In this document: in pieces, positions 21,080-31,844 of the stretch
Numbering within the stretch: the stretch's first letter is position 1
Layout: every line of letters starts with the position of its first letter
Origin: Gonocerus acuteangulatus
Lineage: Eukaryota > Arthropoda > Insecta > Hemiptera > Coreidae
Reading direction: 5' to 3'
Length of the DNA: 64,000 nucleotides
Assembly: GCA_946811695.1 (NCBI GenBank)
Contig: OX328124.1
Coordinates: forward strand, 88,105,972-88,169,971
Notes under the pieces: model-generated
Databases searched by the model: none
Seen by the model: only the letters and a program-made list of their open reading frames with translations
Told to the model about the DNA's origin: nothing
Program-made: the position numbers and the translations under genes

Positions 21080-24000
21080 ACTTTATATTGAAGAAAAGTG
21101 GGTTGATAGAAATGAATTGGGCGGGTTAAAGATGAGCTCCCACAATTGACTCACAATTTCGTAAGCTAATGAGCTTATACTCAGCCAGTTTGTGAAAGAA
21201 CAGAGATCCAGTCCTCTCGTGTTTATATAGAAACACGATCTCTGTTACAACTTCAGAACTTGTTTATCCTTCGGAACGTTCTAGGAATATATTCCAGACA
21301 GAGTTTAAAATGATTACAGTCTGTTTTTGTTGGAAAAAGAGCTAGGAAGGTAACAAATTCTTGGCGCAGTATTTTATAGTTGTTACTCTTGTAAGGCAAA
21401 GTCATGTTATGTTCATTTCTGGAAGGTTAAGGTTAAATTGTTGTAACTGACAGAAGCCTCAAACATGATAACAAACCCTATATGGAATTTAGCCTTTTAT
21501 TTTTAGGTAATAGGATTTTTGAAAAAATAAAATTTTTGTAGAAAATTGAATTTTGTGTTTTTATTTAAGTTGTTTGCGTGCATATAACCAAATATTTATC
21601 TATTAAAACTGGATTTCAATGGATGTGACACTTAAAACTTCGTACAGTTATGATTCTCCCATTACCTATTATTGCTTGACTTCCATTACCTATAAATCGT
21701 CTGCCTATAGAAAATCCAAGAGAGTCCTTTTTAAAACGACATTTTCCTTTATTGAAAATTTATTATTCCTTGATTATTATTCCGTCCTATTCTGGGAAAT
21801 AATTTATCTTTTTTAAATTCATAGACTTAAGGTCCATTGACTTTATCACTTGGTGTTTTGACAATAAAACTTTCTTTTTGTCTTATAGTTTGTTTGTTGC
21901 TAGAATTCTATAAAGTTCTCCATGTGTTAGTGCTATCCTGACATTTAAAAGAGCAGTATCTCTTATTCTTCTTGAAAAGTGAATATTTTTAACTAAACCC
22001 GCTTAATTAGTAGAACATGTTCAACCCAAAACCTTGGAAGAAGCTCTTGAAGGCCTACTTTTTTTTCCCCCGGAGAAAGGCAATTTCATAAGAATTCATC
22101 ATTTTAACATTATTCCATCAATCCGCCTTCCCCCAAAACTACAATTATTTATTGTTTACATTTTTGATACCAATTTAAAAGGAAACAAGTATATTGTTCT
22201 AAAATGTATAGAGCTAGTGTAATTAATGTGAGTTGAAATGAATGCAACAAAGACTGCCATTCGAGGAACAAAAGTGCAGAAGGCTTTCTCCTAAACCATT
22301 TAATTTATGCAAGTCGCTTAATGAAATTCTCTACTGGACTATGTGATTTCATTAGCCTTTATTTCAGCTCGAATGTTCTCGAGTTTTGAATTCGATCATT
22401 CTTTAGGAATACTTTATCGAGATCAGGTGTTTACTGGTTCTTTACGTTAGTGCCTCGGTTATATTAAACTTTCTTTGTTTTACTTTGTAGAGTTATTGCA
22501 CGATTCGACGTCTTGGCTGGAGTGCTCTCCTAGAAAATTAAGTTCGAGAATCCAATGTAATTTGTGACAAGATCCATGTGTGAACCTTTGCTTCTTATCT
22601 ATCCGAATATGTCTTACGCCCCTCTCCTTCAGAAAAAGCAAGCGAGACAGAACTTAAACAAGGACTGAAATGAGTAAACAACTCCCAAAACCGGAAGGCG
22701 TGAAGAGAGTCGCACCACCAAAAGGACGAACACAGAGTGTCCTGCACAAATGAGTGACATAGTCCCTTGCTAGATGTAACTTGTAGTAAACTAAATACTT
22801 TCCTTTTCAGACATGCAAACCTTTTATCCACAAAAGCTGCGGTGGCTGTTCTGGCCATCAAGGATGAAAAGTATAATAGACACAAGTGTGTATACTTGAC
22901 GCTATGTACGTGTATATATGTGTATGCATATATGCTTCTTCCGAAGTTTTAGGTGGAACATGTTAAGATGTTAACATGTTAGAATAAGAGATCCTGATCT
23001 TTTCAATGTCGAGATAGTAATAACACAGGGAGAAAATTTTAGAATACTAGCAGATTTCTATAATAAAATCACTGTTAAAGAAAATTATTAAAAATAGGAT
23101 TATGGTAATGTTATGTCTTCTAGTGGCTTTCCTTTCTAAATATCATATCTAATATATCTAATAATCCACCATATATCCATATATCTAAAGTGAAGAAAGG
23201 ACGACTTTTACAGAACCTAACGTTGAAAAATGTCAGAGTATTCTAAGAGTTAAACCAATGACTCAAAAGTATAAAATACCTATTATACCATGAATCGAAA
23301 TACTATTTGAGTTTTAAAGAGTCCTACCCTCTATAGGCAGGTAAGCTGCTATAGCTGGCTCAAAAATGGACTTTAATGTTTTTTGGTACAAAAATACTTA
23401 CCGTGATTTAAAAGGACAAAATTGTTAACCAGCAGAAAACGTTATGGGAGGGGGGTTATGTTCTATAAAGCTAAATAAATCGGAACGTTTATATTTTACG
23501 TTACTAGGCTTCTAAGTACATGTTCTTTACGTTTCTGGACGAGGGGAATCTATTGGCAATCATTCCCAAGGTCATATCCATAACTGTTCTCGAGGAAATT
23601 TGAAAACACTATATTTTTCTTTAGAGTTTTTGATATATTCTTATACATTTCGAAATTCGTTGTAAATGTAATGCATCTTTACGAAAGCTTAATTATTTCA
23701 CTACAAATGCACGTTTTAGGCAATTTTAGATAGAGTGATCTCATTCGGAAGAATCTATGCAATTGACTTCCCAAAATGTTTTAAGGGAATTTAATAATTC
23801 TTCAAGAGATCAATATCAACTTATCCGTTTTCATAATGGTTTGTGAGATAACCAAAAAAAAAAAAATAAATAAAAAAAAATGAGGGCATTTAATACATGT
23901 TTTCCTCGTCTTCTTTTTCTAGCGTATATTTATTAACACACATCTTAGCATAGATGAACATGAAAGAATAAATGAAATTGTCAACCTCGGGAGCCTGAAA

Positions 24001-24290
24001 TCAAAATTCCCGTTTCAAATTTCTCTATAAAGCATGAAGTCAATAGATTGCCTAGGTCCAAATAACCATCAACGCGAACCAACCTGATGGCAATGGTAGT
24101 AACAACTCCACCGGAAGCAGAGCTAAAACCCGGAGCTGACACTGGCAGTGACTGGCACCTAGATTAGATTAGATAATGACTCATACCCCCCCCCCCCGCA
24201 TCACGGTGTGCATCTCGGCATTTTCTCTGCATCTGAAGAACTTCAGGAATTAACTGAGTTCAGGTGACCTCCTCATTTCGTCTTCATTGA
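21080..24290. other. Long unrecognised AT-rich stretch
   Basis: No domain, splice-consistent exon or shared repeat recognised. It contains a hairpin at about 21202-21246 (AGAGATC...CGTGTTTATATAGAAACACG...GATCTCT), an A-rich tract at 23853-23880 and a C14 run near 24187. Confidence 0.5.
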
Positions 24291-24295
24291 AGCTT

Positions 24296-24800
24296 CTAAA
24301 ACGTAGGCATCGAAATTCCGGAATCCGTATGGAGCGAAATTCGCGCGCAAAAAATCGTTACACTTATATCATATAGCTTGTTAGTACTCGTTTTATAGGT
24401 TTCCTGGCCTACCAATACGAATGGAACCATTTTTAAGGCGATAGCTTTAACCGTTTTCGAGAAAACTATTTTTCGTTGTTGAATCAAGTTTTTCGTTTGG
24501 GTACTTAGAATCATGGGATTTAGTTAAAGTATTTTCAGCATGTTAAGGAAGGATTACAATAAAATATTTTATTAAGAGGCATAAAAAGTTTTGGAAACTT
24601 CTCATGTTTTCCTTAATATCTTGACAACAGTTGGGAAATCGTGGTAAGTAGAAGTTAATTATTCAAACGCCTACTAAATTCTCTACATATAGATTCTGGA
24701 GCAACTTTCGATTAGGCAATGTCAATCGGAGAAATAAGTGCTTCATAAATTATAAGTGGGTCATAAATTATTTCATGAAAGGTCTAACCAAAATTATAAC
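24296..24800 (-). mobile_element. HINE-like element fragment, minus strand (X4)
   Basis: Reversed, it reads through GCGCGAATTTCGCTCC, AAACGAGTACTAACAAGC, TTTTCTCGAAAACGGTTAAAG, and a ~341-bp unit with AAGCACTTATTTCTCCGATT and GACATTGCCTAATCG. The order equals that of 17906-18790 in X1. The terminal hairpin is absent. Confidence 0.75.
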
Positions 24801-24846
24801 AGTTTCTATTCCAACCTTTCCAAATGACATTAGGGATATGAATGGA

Positions 24847-24890
24847 ACCGCCCTAAGGTGATACAGTTCCTGCGAGTCGGGCTTTTTTTC
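24847..24890 (+). repeat. Recurrent CTAAGATG...CAGTTCCTGCGAGTCGG motif
   Basis: CCGCCCTAAGGTGATACAG, TTCCTGCGAGTCGGGCTTTT; one of eight copies in the window. Confidence 0.7.
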
Positions 24891-24899
24891 AAGTGCTAC

Positions 24900-25036
24900 A
24901 CATGCTTCTGTGTCTCATTTGCGGTGATAACCTCATCTTCATAATATGCCTATAACATTCCCAAACTTTGTCGTCATAGTCTTCCTCAAGTCCTTTCTGA
25001 CTATTGCCAGGGAAAGTTTATTTTTGCATAATCTTC
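24900..25036 (-). pseudogene. LINE fragment downstream of RNase H
   Basis: On the minus strand this continues the LINE interrupted at 25037 with a basic stretch (KLSLAIVRKDLRKTMTTKFG). It matches no named domain; the call rests on continuity with 25443-25700. Confidence 0.5.
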
Positions 25037-25039
25037 TAA

Positions 25040-25439
25040 GGGTACTCGCATAGTGAAGAGGTAGAGGTAGAGGTAGAGGGAAGAGGTCGAGGTAGAGGTA
25101 CCTCTATGTAACACAGACAATGTTTGTAATGGGAGCTCGCATAGTGAAGAGGTAGAGGTAGAGGTGAACCGCGCGGGCCTCCTGGAGGTCCCGCCCGCCC
25201 GCTTTTGAAGACAAAATTGTTTGTCTTTTCGAGCGGTCTAAAGCGCGGTCTATGACGTGGCTTCTCCGTGATTGGTCCTTTCAAGTCCACTACTATCCCA
25301 TTCCACCCTCCGCTGCACGTGTGATCTTTTGTGTAGTATTTTCACTCTAGAAAGACTCACCCTCAAACCATGTGGAATTGGAAAAGCAGCGCGGAATCCC
25401 TCTTCTCCCTACCTCTACCTCTTCACCATGCGACTACCC
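25040..25439. mobile_element. 400-bp PIF/Harbinger-type MITE
   Basis: Ends GGGTACTCGCATAGTGAAG and CTTCACCATGCGACTACCC are inverted repeats, extended by GAGGTAGAGG-type tracts. TAA is duplicated at 25037-25039 and 25440-25442. A second left-end copy (GGGAGCTCGCATAGTGAAG) sits inside at 25131, showing nesting or internal duplication. The interior is GC-rich and forms hairpins (GACAAAATTGTTTGTC). Inserted in a LINE RNase H region. Confidence 0.88.
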
Positions 25440-25442
25440 TAA

Positions 25443-25705
25443 GATCTATACAGGGTAATATTCTGTCTTCAGCAAAGTGTACCAAATGTTTCTTTGGGTC
25501 CTGTTACAATTGCTTTTTATCACGGACTACTGACAATCCGACAATAGTTGCCACTTCCGAGCCCAATCCTGCTAATTTATCTGCTGTCTCGTTGCCCAGG
25601 GTACCTTGATGTCCCGGTTCCCAGTAAATTACAACTTCATTATTCTGTGCTAGTTCGCTTACCCTCTTCTGACATTCTTCAATAATTCTTGAGTTGATCT
25701 GCCTG
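25443..25705 (-). pseudogene. LINE RNase H C-terminal fragment
   Basis: The minus strand encodes RIIEECQKRVSELAQNNEV, then VIYWEPGHQGTLGNETADKL, the canonical last catalytic block of RNase H (H and D of GHxGxxGNExAD). A stop follows in SVVRDKKQL*. The fragment is 5' truncated near 25705 and split by the 400-bp MITE at 25037. Confidence 0.83.
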
Positions 25706-25709
25706 AGAA

Positions 25710-27610
25710 GAATGCCAGAAGAGGGGTTCTTGAGTTGCTCTTCTTGAGTTGTGCCTGGTTGTCCGTCTGTTTATTTACTCTTCTCTGACAAAAACCCTCC
25801 TCATTTCATTTATGAGCTAAAATGGGATCCATCTCTGCCTGAAATACAGTGTGAGTTGTCCTGTATCATTTTATCATGTCACTGAAGATTAAAATTTTAG
25901 ATCATCCTGTAAATTTCCAAAATTGTGAAAAAATCTCACTTTGTAATTTTGTATACTTCTTTAAATTATTGCAATATAGATACATTCTTGTATTCACAAA
26001 ATTACGTCGAATGCCTACGGAAAGTGATCGCTTTGATTTACAAAAGACAGGAATTCTTCTTACAAATCTTAGATGTAGGTTGTAAAGAGTAAATTGGTTC
26101 TAGTCCCCTCGGCTAGTGCGAAGCAAGTGAACAGAATACTGAGCACATTCTTTAACCTCACAGGCATTCATCTCAGCAAAGGAAACTGGCCTGGTCCTCT
26201 CCGGTTGAGGTGCAGAGAAAGAAGGAACTCAAGAAAACCACTAAATTCCTTATTTTAACCCCTGACTGGAACATCCAAAAGAATGAGGAAGAAGAAGAAA
26301 TAAATGAAGTCTGTGTAGTGCTCTTGTGTGTGTGTGTGAGTGTATTTTTTATAACTATAGGTATACTAATAATCTGCATTATACTTAAGCCATATAATAT
26401 TTATATTGACATTTTTTTTTTATCATTTCTTTTATTATTATTTTGTTCATTTTGGTTAGAAAAATCGATATTATTAATTTATTTTCCCAGAAATAAGAAA
26501 GTTAAATTGCCTTCATCTTCTGTGATCTTCGTTTTAAATTAGGAAAATGAATATTGATTATTAATCAGAAACTATTAATTATAGCCTTCACTAAAAATAA
26601 ACGTAAACCTCTTGGAACCGAACTACAAGACTTGCCGGAATATTCTATAGCCTATGTATTTTGAGGCTGATAATGTATTATGAAAAGTTTGGTCAACTTT
26701 ATCACTGCTTGAAACTACAAAATTAAATTGAAAAATGACGAAAAAATATTATTGGTTTGACGTTAAAATCCTGACTTTAGTTAGCCAAAGAAAACGATAT
26801 TTATTATAGTTTGTAAGTAGTTAGTACAGGGTTTTCCTTAATATGTAAACTGAGGAGGTTAAACAATATCATTTGATATATATAGGAATAAAAAATCATG
26901 CCGAGAAAGAAAAATACCAGAGGAGGATCTCAATACTTATCAACAAGCCAATTCACCAATTAATAATTTCACAAATGGTACAAAAGAGAAAAAGAAGTAC
27001 TTTTTTTTTAACTACACCACATATATTATGTTTATATCATTTATGTTTAACGTGTTTTTTTTTTCATTTATTTGTGAAAGTATTTTGTTGTCCAATATGA
27101 AGAGTATTGTTTTGCCTACCAGAAATTGTAAACTAAAAATCCCATGGAACGGACATTTTCGAACTTCTTCTTGACTATGAACCGATAAGCTGTGTTAAAA
27201 ATTGTAAGTCGCCTTGACCACAAAATTGGTTAAGCTTTGTAAGTAGTCGATAGCATATTCTTTTTGTAACCTGTTAGTGTGGTTATTTGTGGCTTGACAC
27301 ATGCAGGAATAACAATTTATTCTGAAGGTAGAGAATACTGGAGAATAATGATTAGAAAACGTGCCTTAGTAGAATTCGGTACTACACCTGGATGTTAGGA
27401 AGAGGAAGCCCAGATATGTGGGACGTCTAGGTTAATTCAGCGTAAACTGCTCCCAAACTCCACTAGTCACTCCCAGGGCAGTCTGTTAATGTCAGCCCAC
27501 GCCTCTTAGGTGGAGCCTCGCATTAGTCCAAGTAGGCTACTTTTAATCGTGTAATGAACAATTTAATGTGAGTGGAAAAATCAAGGTTCAATTCAAAAGT
27601 GTAATCCGAT
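25710..27610. other. Unrecognised AT-rich stretch
   Basis: No shared repeat or coding domain recognised. A short GT tract lies at 26325-26337. Confidence 0.5.
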
Positions 27611-27619
27611 CTAGTATTT

Positions 27620-28500
27620 CTTCTTGTCAGTGAAATATGGGTGATAATTTGCTAATAGTCGGAGAGTTGGTAACGCGCGTTTCATGAAGTGTTTCACCTT
27701 GAAATTTTGCTATAATGTACCTCTTGGGTAGATATATGTACGCTAGACTTACCGTGGAACACCAGGTACTGCTCATAGGGGAAAGGTGCAAATAAATATT
27801 GCCCAGAAATAGTGTTTTATTCAGAAGCCAACTATCATTAATGCATAAAATTGCAAATTAAGAAAATTTTACAACGAATAATAAATTCCTAAAACAGACA
27901 CTTTTAAGGAGGTTAAAATGTAAATTAAAAAAAAGTTTTTATTTTTAATATTAAATGAAGTGCTTTATTTAAACAGCGTCTTCAATAAGCAGCAAAAGGG
28001 CAGACACTTTTGTGGGGTTTAATTATCAGGAAACATGAAAATAAATGCTGCCTATGATCGACTGCAATACACTGCGTGTAACCGTAAGAGTGAATGAGAG
28101 CTCCGCGCAGTTGTGGTTGTTCCCTGCGCTCTCATTGGTTCTTTCTCACATGATCTTGAACAGCTGGCCCGGTTTAGATGGCAGCGTGAACAAAACTCAT
28201 TTAATACTAGAATAAAAACATTTAGTTTCTTATTACATGTCATCCCCCTTAAGCGTTTCTGCCTTATTTATTATTCATTGTAAAATTGTCTTAATTTTCC
28301 ACTAGAGATAGTTGGCTTCCAACAATTTCTTGCACCTTTCCCCTATGCGAAGTACCCGGTGTTTCACGGTAAGTGTAGCCACCACGCCTTCTTATCTACC
28401 CAAGAGATACATTATAGCAACCATTTCAAGGTGTATAAAGCAGTTCATGAAACATGCGGTTACCGGCTCTTGGGCTATAACGCTTGTGGGTTTTTGTGTA
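27620..28500. mobile_element. ~870-bp imperfect foldback
   Basis: Left arm (about 27640-27905) and right arm (about 28240-28490) are imperfect inverted copies. Left CATAGGGGAAAGGTGCAA pairs with TTGCACCTTTCCCCTATG; left TCTTGGGTAGATA pairs with TATCTACCCAAGA; left TTTCATGAAGTG pairs with CAGTTCATGAAA. The unpaired centre (27910-28235) holds unrelated sequence. Flanking duplications and exact termini could not be set, so foldback transposon and inverted duplication both remain possible. Confidence 0.75.
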
Positions 28501-28504
28501 CTAG

Positions 28505-29595
28505 TTAGTAAGAAATTGAACGGATGTATAAATAAATATATATTAAGACATTACATTCCATGCAATTTAGCATTTCCGAGCTTTTCATGATTTTAACTTA
28601 AATTCTGTCACGCTTCGATGAAAATTGATTTTGTTTACCATCAGATCATTTGAAGTAATTGACATTCAAATCAAAGAAACTGATGTGTGATATCCCCATG
28701 GATTACCCAGTGCTCGATTTCATATATTTTTTTGCAATCATATGCTCATTATTCTTGAATAATCTCTCAATGTGCCATATTTCATACATTCTGATTAGTA
28801 TTATTAACCTACTTGGCTATATTATATATATATATATTGGCTGTAGCTTAAACAATTATTTTTTTTTCTTGTTAAATGTAAAGTGATTTTCCAAAAACAT
28901 TTTATAATACCATGAATTATGATCACCTGTCAGAACGATAACTAAGAACCTAAATCCAAAAAAATCAATTCTTCTAATAACTTTAATGAACGAACTGGTT
29001 GCTTAATAATAAACGAATATTCGAAATTGTTGCATGTAATCTCTGCGAATAAGGGACTGTTAACAACAATCAAATAGACGATATATTGCTAAAAATTAGA
29101 TAGTTTTAAGCGTAACGGAAATCGTAATCATGTCGCATACTTGCTAGGACATAGTGTTAACCTTTCTAGGTTAAATTATCCTTTTAGAATCAAATTTCCT
29201 ATAAATAATAATAATAAATTTCCTCAGGATAAACACCAATCAACCAAAAATCGATTTACCCGCTTAAGAATGTAAACACTTCAAGTCAACCACTAGTTAA
29301 ATCAGACTAAAATTCACCCTGTGGATTTTTGCCAAAAAAACATTCTGACGCTTTCACTTCTAAAGAAATAGCACTAACGTAGCTGTTATCAAAATATGGC
29401 ACGAATGCATATCCTTAGTCGCCAATTCTTGGTAACACAATATGATAATAAACAAATGTACTTCGAATTACTAAGGATTCAATTCCTTAGTCTCCAGTTC
29501 TTGGTAAAACAACATGATACTCTTAATTAAATAAATTTACTACGTTAAACGTTTAGGAACATTTATAGTAAACACACATTTATCTGATGTTTTAT
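28505..29595. other. Unrecognised AT-rich stretch
   Basis: Contains a direct repeat of about 34 bp (29416-29449 and 29489-29522, sharing CCTTAGTC and TTCTTGGTAA). Nothing else recognised. Confidence 0.5.
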
Positions 29596-29599
29596 CTAC

Positions 29600-29720
29600 A
29601 GGCTAATACGCTTTTCAAGCCTGGATAGGGTTCATGTCGTTCCTTCCTTATAAATAAAATCCTCCACTCCAAGTAGGAATCGATCCCACAATAAGCCAAT
29701 TATTATATTAAGGCATTTGA
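29600..29720 (-). mobile_element. Diverged family-1 SINE, minus strand
   Basis: AAGCCTGGATAGGGTTCATG, then ACTCCAAGTAGGAATCGATC, the complement of a degenerate B box, and TAAGGCATTT. The order matches reversed family 1. Confidence 0.65.
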
Positions 29721-30089
29721 AGGGACCATAAAGAAACCCTGCACTCAAAAATATTTCGAAACGGATTACTCTTCTAAATGAAATATTAAAAATTCCAAAA
29801 TGGACCCTATGGACCAGTTATCTAAAAATAAAACAACTTACATTTATTTGTTTTAAAGGTGAAATGAGAACTTTAGAAATCTTAAAAAAACAAAAAAAAA
29901 AACAAAAAACAATAAACTAAACTAGATAAAAAATGAATATAAATAAGAAAGTCTCAATAAACTAAATGATGTTTGGTCAAAATAGTTATCATGTAAGATA
30001 AATGAATTTATTCAAAAGGCAAAGCGCTTTCGAAGAAAGTGCTTCATTTCTTTAAATGGAAGTCAAGATTAAGTAAAATTTAAATAAAG

Positions 30090-30175
30090 ATTATTTATTT
30101 AAATTTTAACGTCCACTGTTATTAACTACGAATTTTGGGACGGGTTATCTATAGGTTACCACCGTAAAATAAATA
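30090..30175 (-). mobile_element. Family-1 SINE 3' end, minus strand
   Basis: TTTAACGTCCACTGTTATTA, GGGACGGGTTATCTATAGGT, TACCACC: the reverse of the family-1 3' part. The tRNA head is missing. Confidence 0.8.
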
Positions 30176-30179
30176 TTAA

Positions 30180-31325
30180 AATCAAAATAACTACATCATT
30201 AACATAAAAAAGATAAAACACTGGATATGTGCACAATCACACTAACTAATAATCACAAATTATTGTTCAAGTTCAAGTTTTCATTATCACATTAATTAGA
30301 CAAATGTATAAAAATTAAAAATAAAAAATAAAATAATTATTTAAAGAGGTTGAATCGCTATTGAACTCCATTTCACCGAATGGAAATATTTAATTTCATG
30401 TTTAATTCGGAGTTTTTATTAGTTTTCATGTGGTAAATTCGGTGTATCTTTGTGTTATTACCTTTATCCTCTGATTTCCACACAAGGGTATATTTTCTAA
30501 AAATTCTTAATTGTTCATTAGGTCATAAGACACACAGAGAATCTGTATAGTTAAAATTTAATTATTGTAGAACATATTAATGACATTTATTAACACAATA
30601 TTTAAACCATTTTAGACTAATTGTGACCCGTTATTAGAAATTTAAATTAAAGAATGTGAATTAAACTGTAGACAAAATGTAAAAACTCCAGGACGATTAA
30701 AAATTTTGTTATTCAATATTATTAAGTTGTGGCAAAATAGTGCAGTATTACATGGGAGAAAACATTTATTTCAACGAACTCTTACTGAAGATTTGGAATA
30801 GATTAAAATGAATTGGGATAACTATTTATGATGAATTAACATTTATTTTTTGTAGAATTCTTAAGAATATATATGTTTAAATTATTTCTAATAAAATATA
30901 ATTTGTATACTACTAGTTTGAATATTAGGATTCACAACACAATCTGAAAATATCATGGCTGAGGTATAATCACATTTGAATTGCATGAGAGCTAAGGAGT
31001 ATGACAACAAGATATATTGTCCTAAAGTTCCCAGAGGGCCGCGAGAATATATGAAAATGGCTTTATGGTTTCCCTTGACAGTTCGATATGTAAGAAGGAG
31101 AAAGTTTTCAACTCGTTATAGAAAACGGTAAATCAAACACAGGCTTCGTACGAATATTTTATACCATTTCTCGGCTCTTATTAAAATTTTAATTGTTCTT
31201 TAATTTAATAATAAAAATGAACTCAAACTAACACGCAAAATATGTAAGTCCTGCAGTGATATTTGTCATTCACGTACCTCACATTCAAAAAAAAAAAAAA
31301 AAAAAATCTCGTTACTACACGCTTT
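30180..31325. other. Unrecognised AT-rich stretch
   Basis: No gene or repeat recognised; an A19 run is at 31288-31306. Confidence 0.5.
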
Positions 31326-31330
31326 CTGAA

Positions 31331-31368
31331 GAAAGTGCTTAGTTATGCAGCTCCTGCGTGAGGGGCGT
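31331..31368 (+). repeat. Recurrent ~40-bp terminus motif
   Basis: GAAAGTGCTTAGTTATGCAG, CTCCTGCGTGAGGGG; very close to the copy at 15862-15900. Confidence 0.7.
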
Positions 31369-31664
31369 TTGCAATTTAAGTCTTAAGTACTTAAGTTGAA
31401 GAATAAATGGAATTCTATTAATTTTTATGCCCCAATTCACTACATTTCATTGTAAACTGAAGGAATGAATAAATGGATAATAGTGGAATACTAAAAGGGA
31501 TCTGATACTTAAGCAAATGTAATTCCATCCCTTCCTCTTGGGCTTGTTGAATTTCCTTAAAGGTCAGTGTTTGCATAAAAAGAATTATCAACCCAAAATA
31601 TTCACTTTTTTTCATTGAATATTTAAATTTTAAACATTTCACAAGATGAAGCTAATTTTAGCAC

Positions 31665-31784
31665 GATTTCTCCCTCACTCCATAGGGAAGAAAACAACAT
31701 ATGGTGTCGACCTATGGCGTTATCCGGATTAGTAAAGTCCACGTTCAGAAACCAAATATCAAGCAAATACCGTTGATTCAAATT

Positions 31785-31829
<45 letters not shown>

Positions 31830-31840
31830 GGTTTATATAC
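31665..31840 (+). repeat. Dispersed repeat ending in (TA)n, copy 1
   Basis: Shares with 51275-51460 an initial CTCC(C/T)...GGGAAGAAAAC, GGCGTTATCCGGATTAG, GATTCAAATTTGT and a TA tract (here 31787-31826). It may be a relative of the HINE-like family. Confidence 0.6.
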
Positions 31841-31844
31841 ACCA

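Noticed and set aside
26210..26542. 110-codon open frame with a hydrophobic stretch
   Set aside because: It crosses a GT tract and AT-rich sequence; apparent membrane segments come from T-rich composition.
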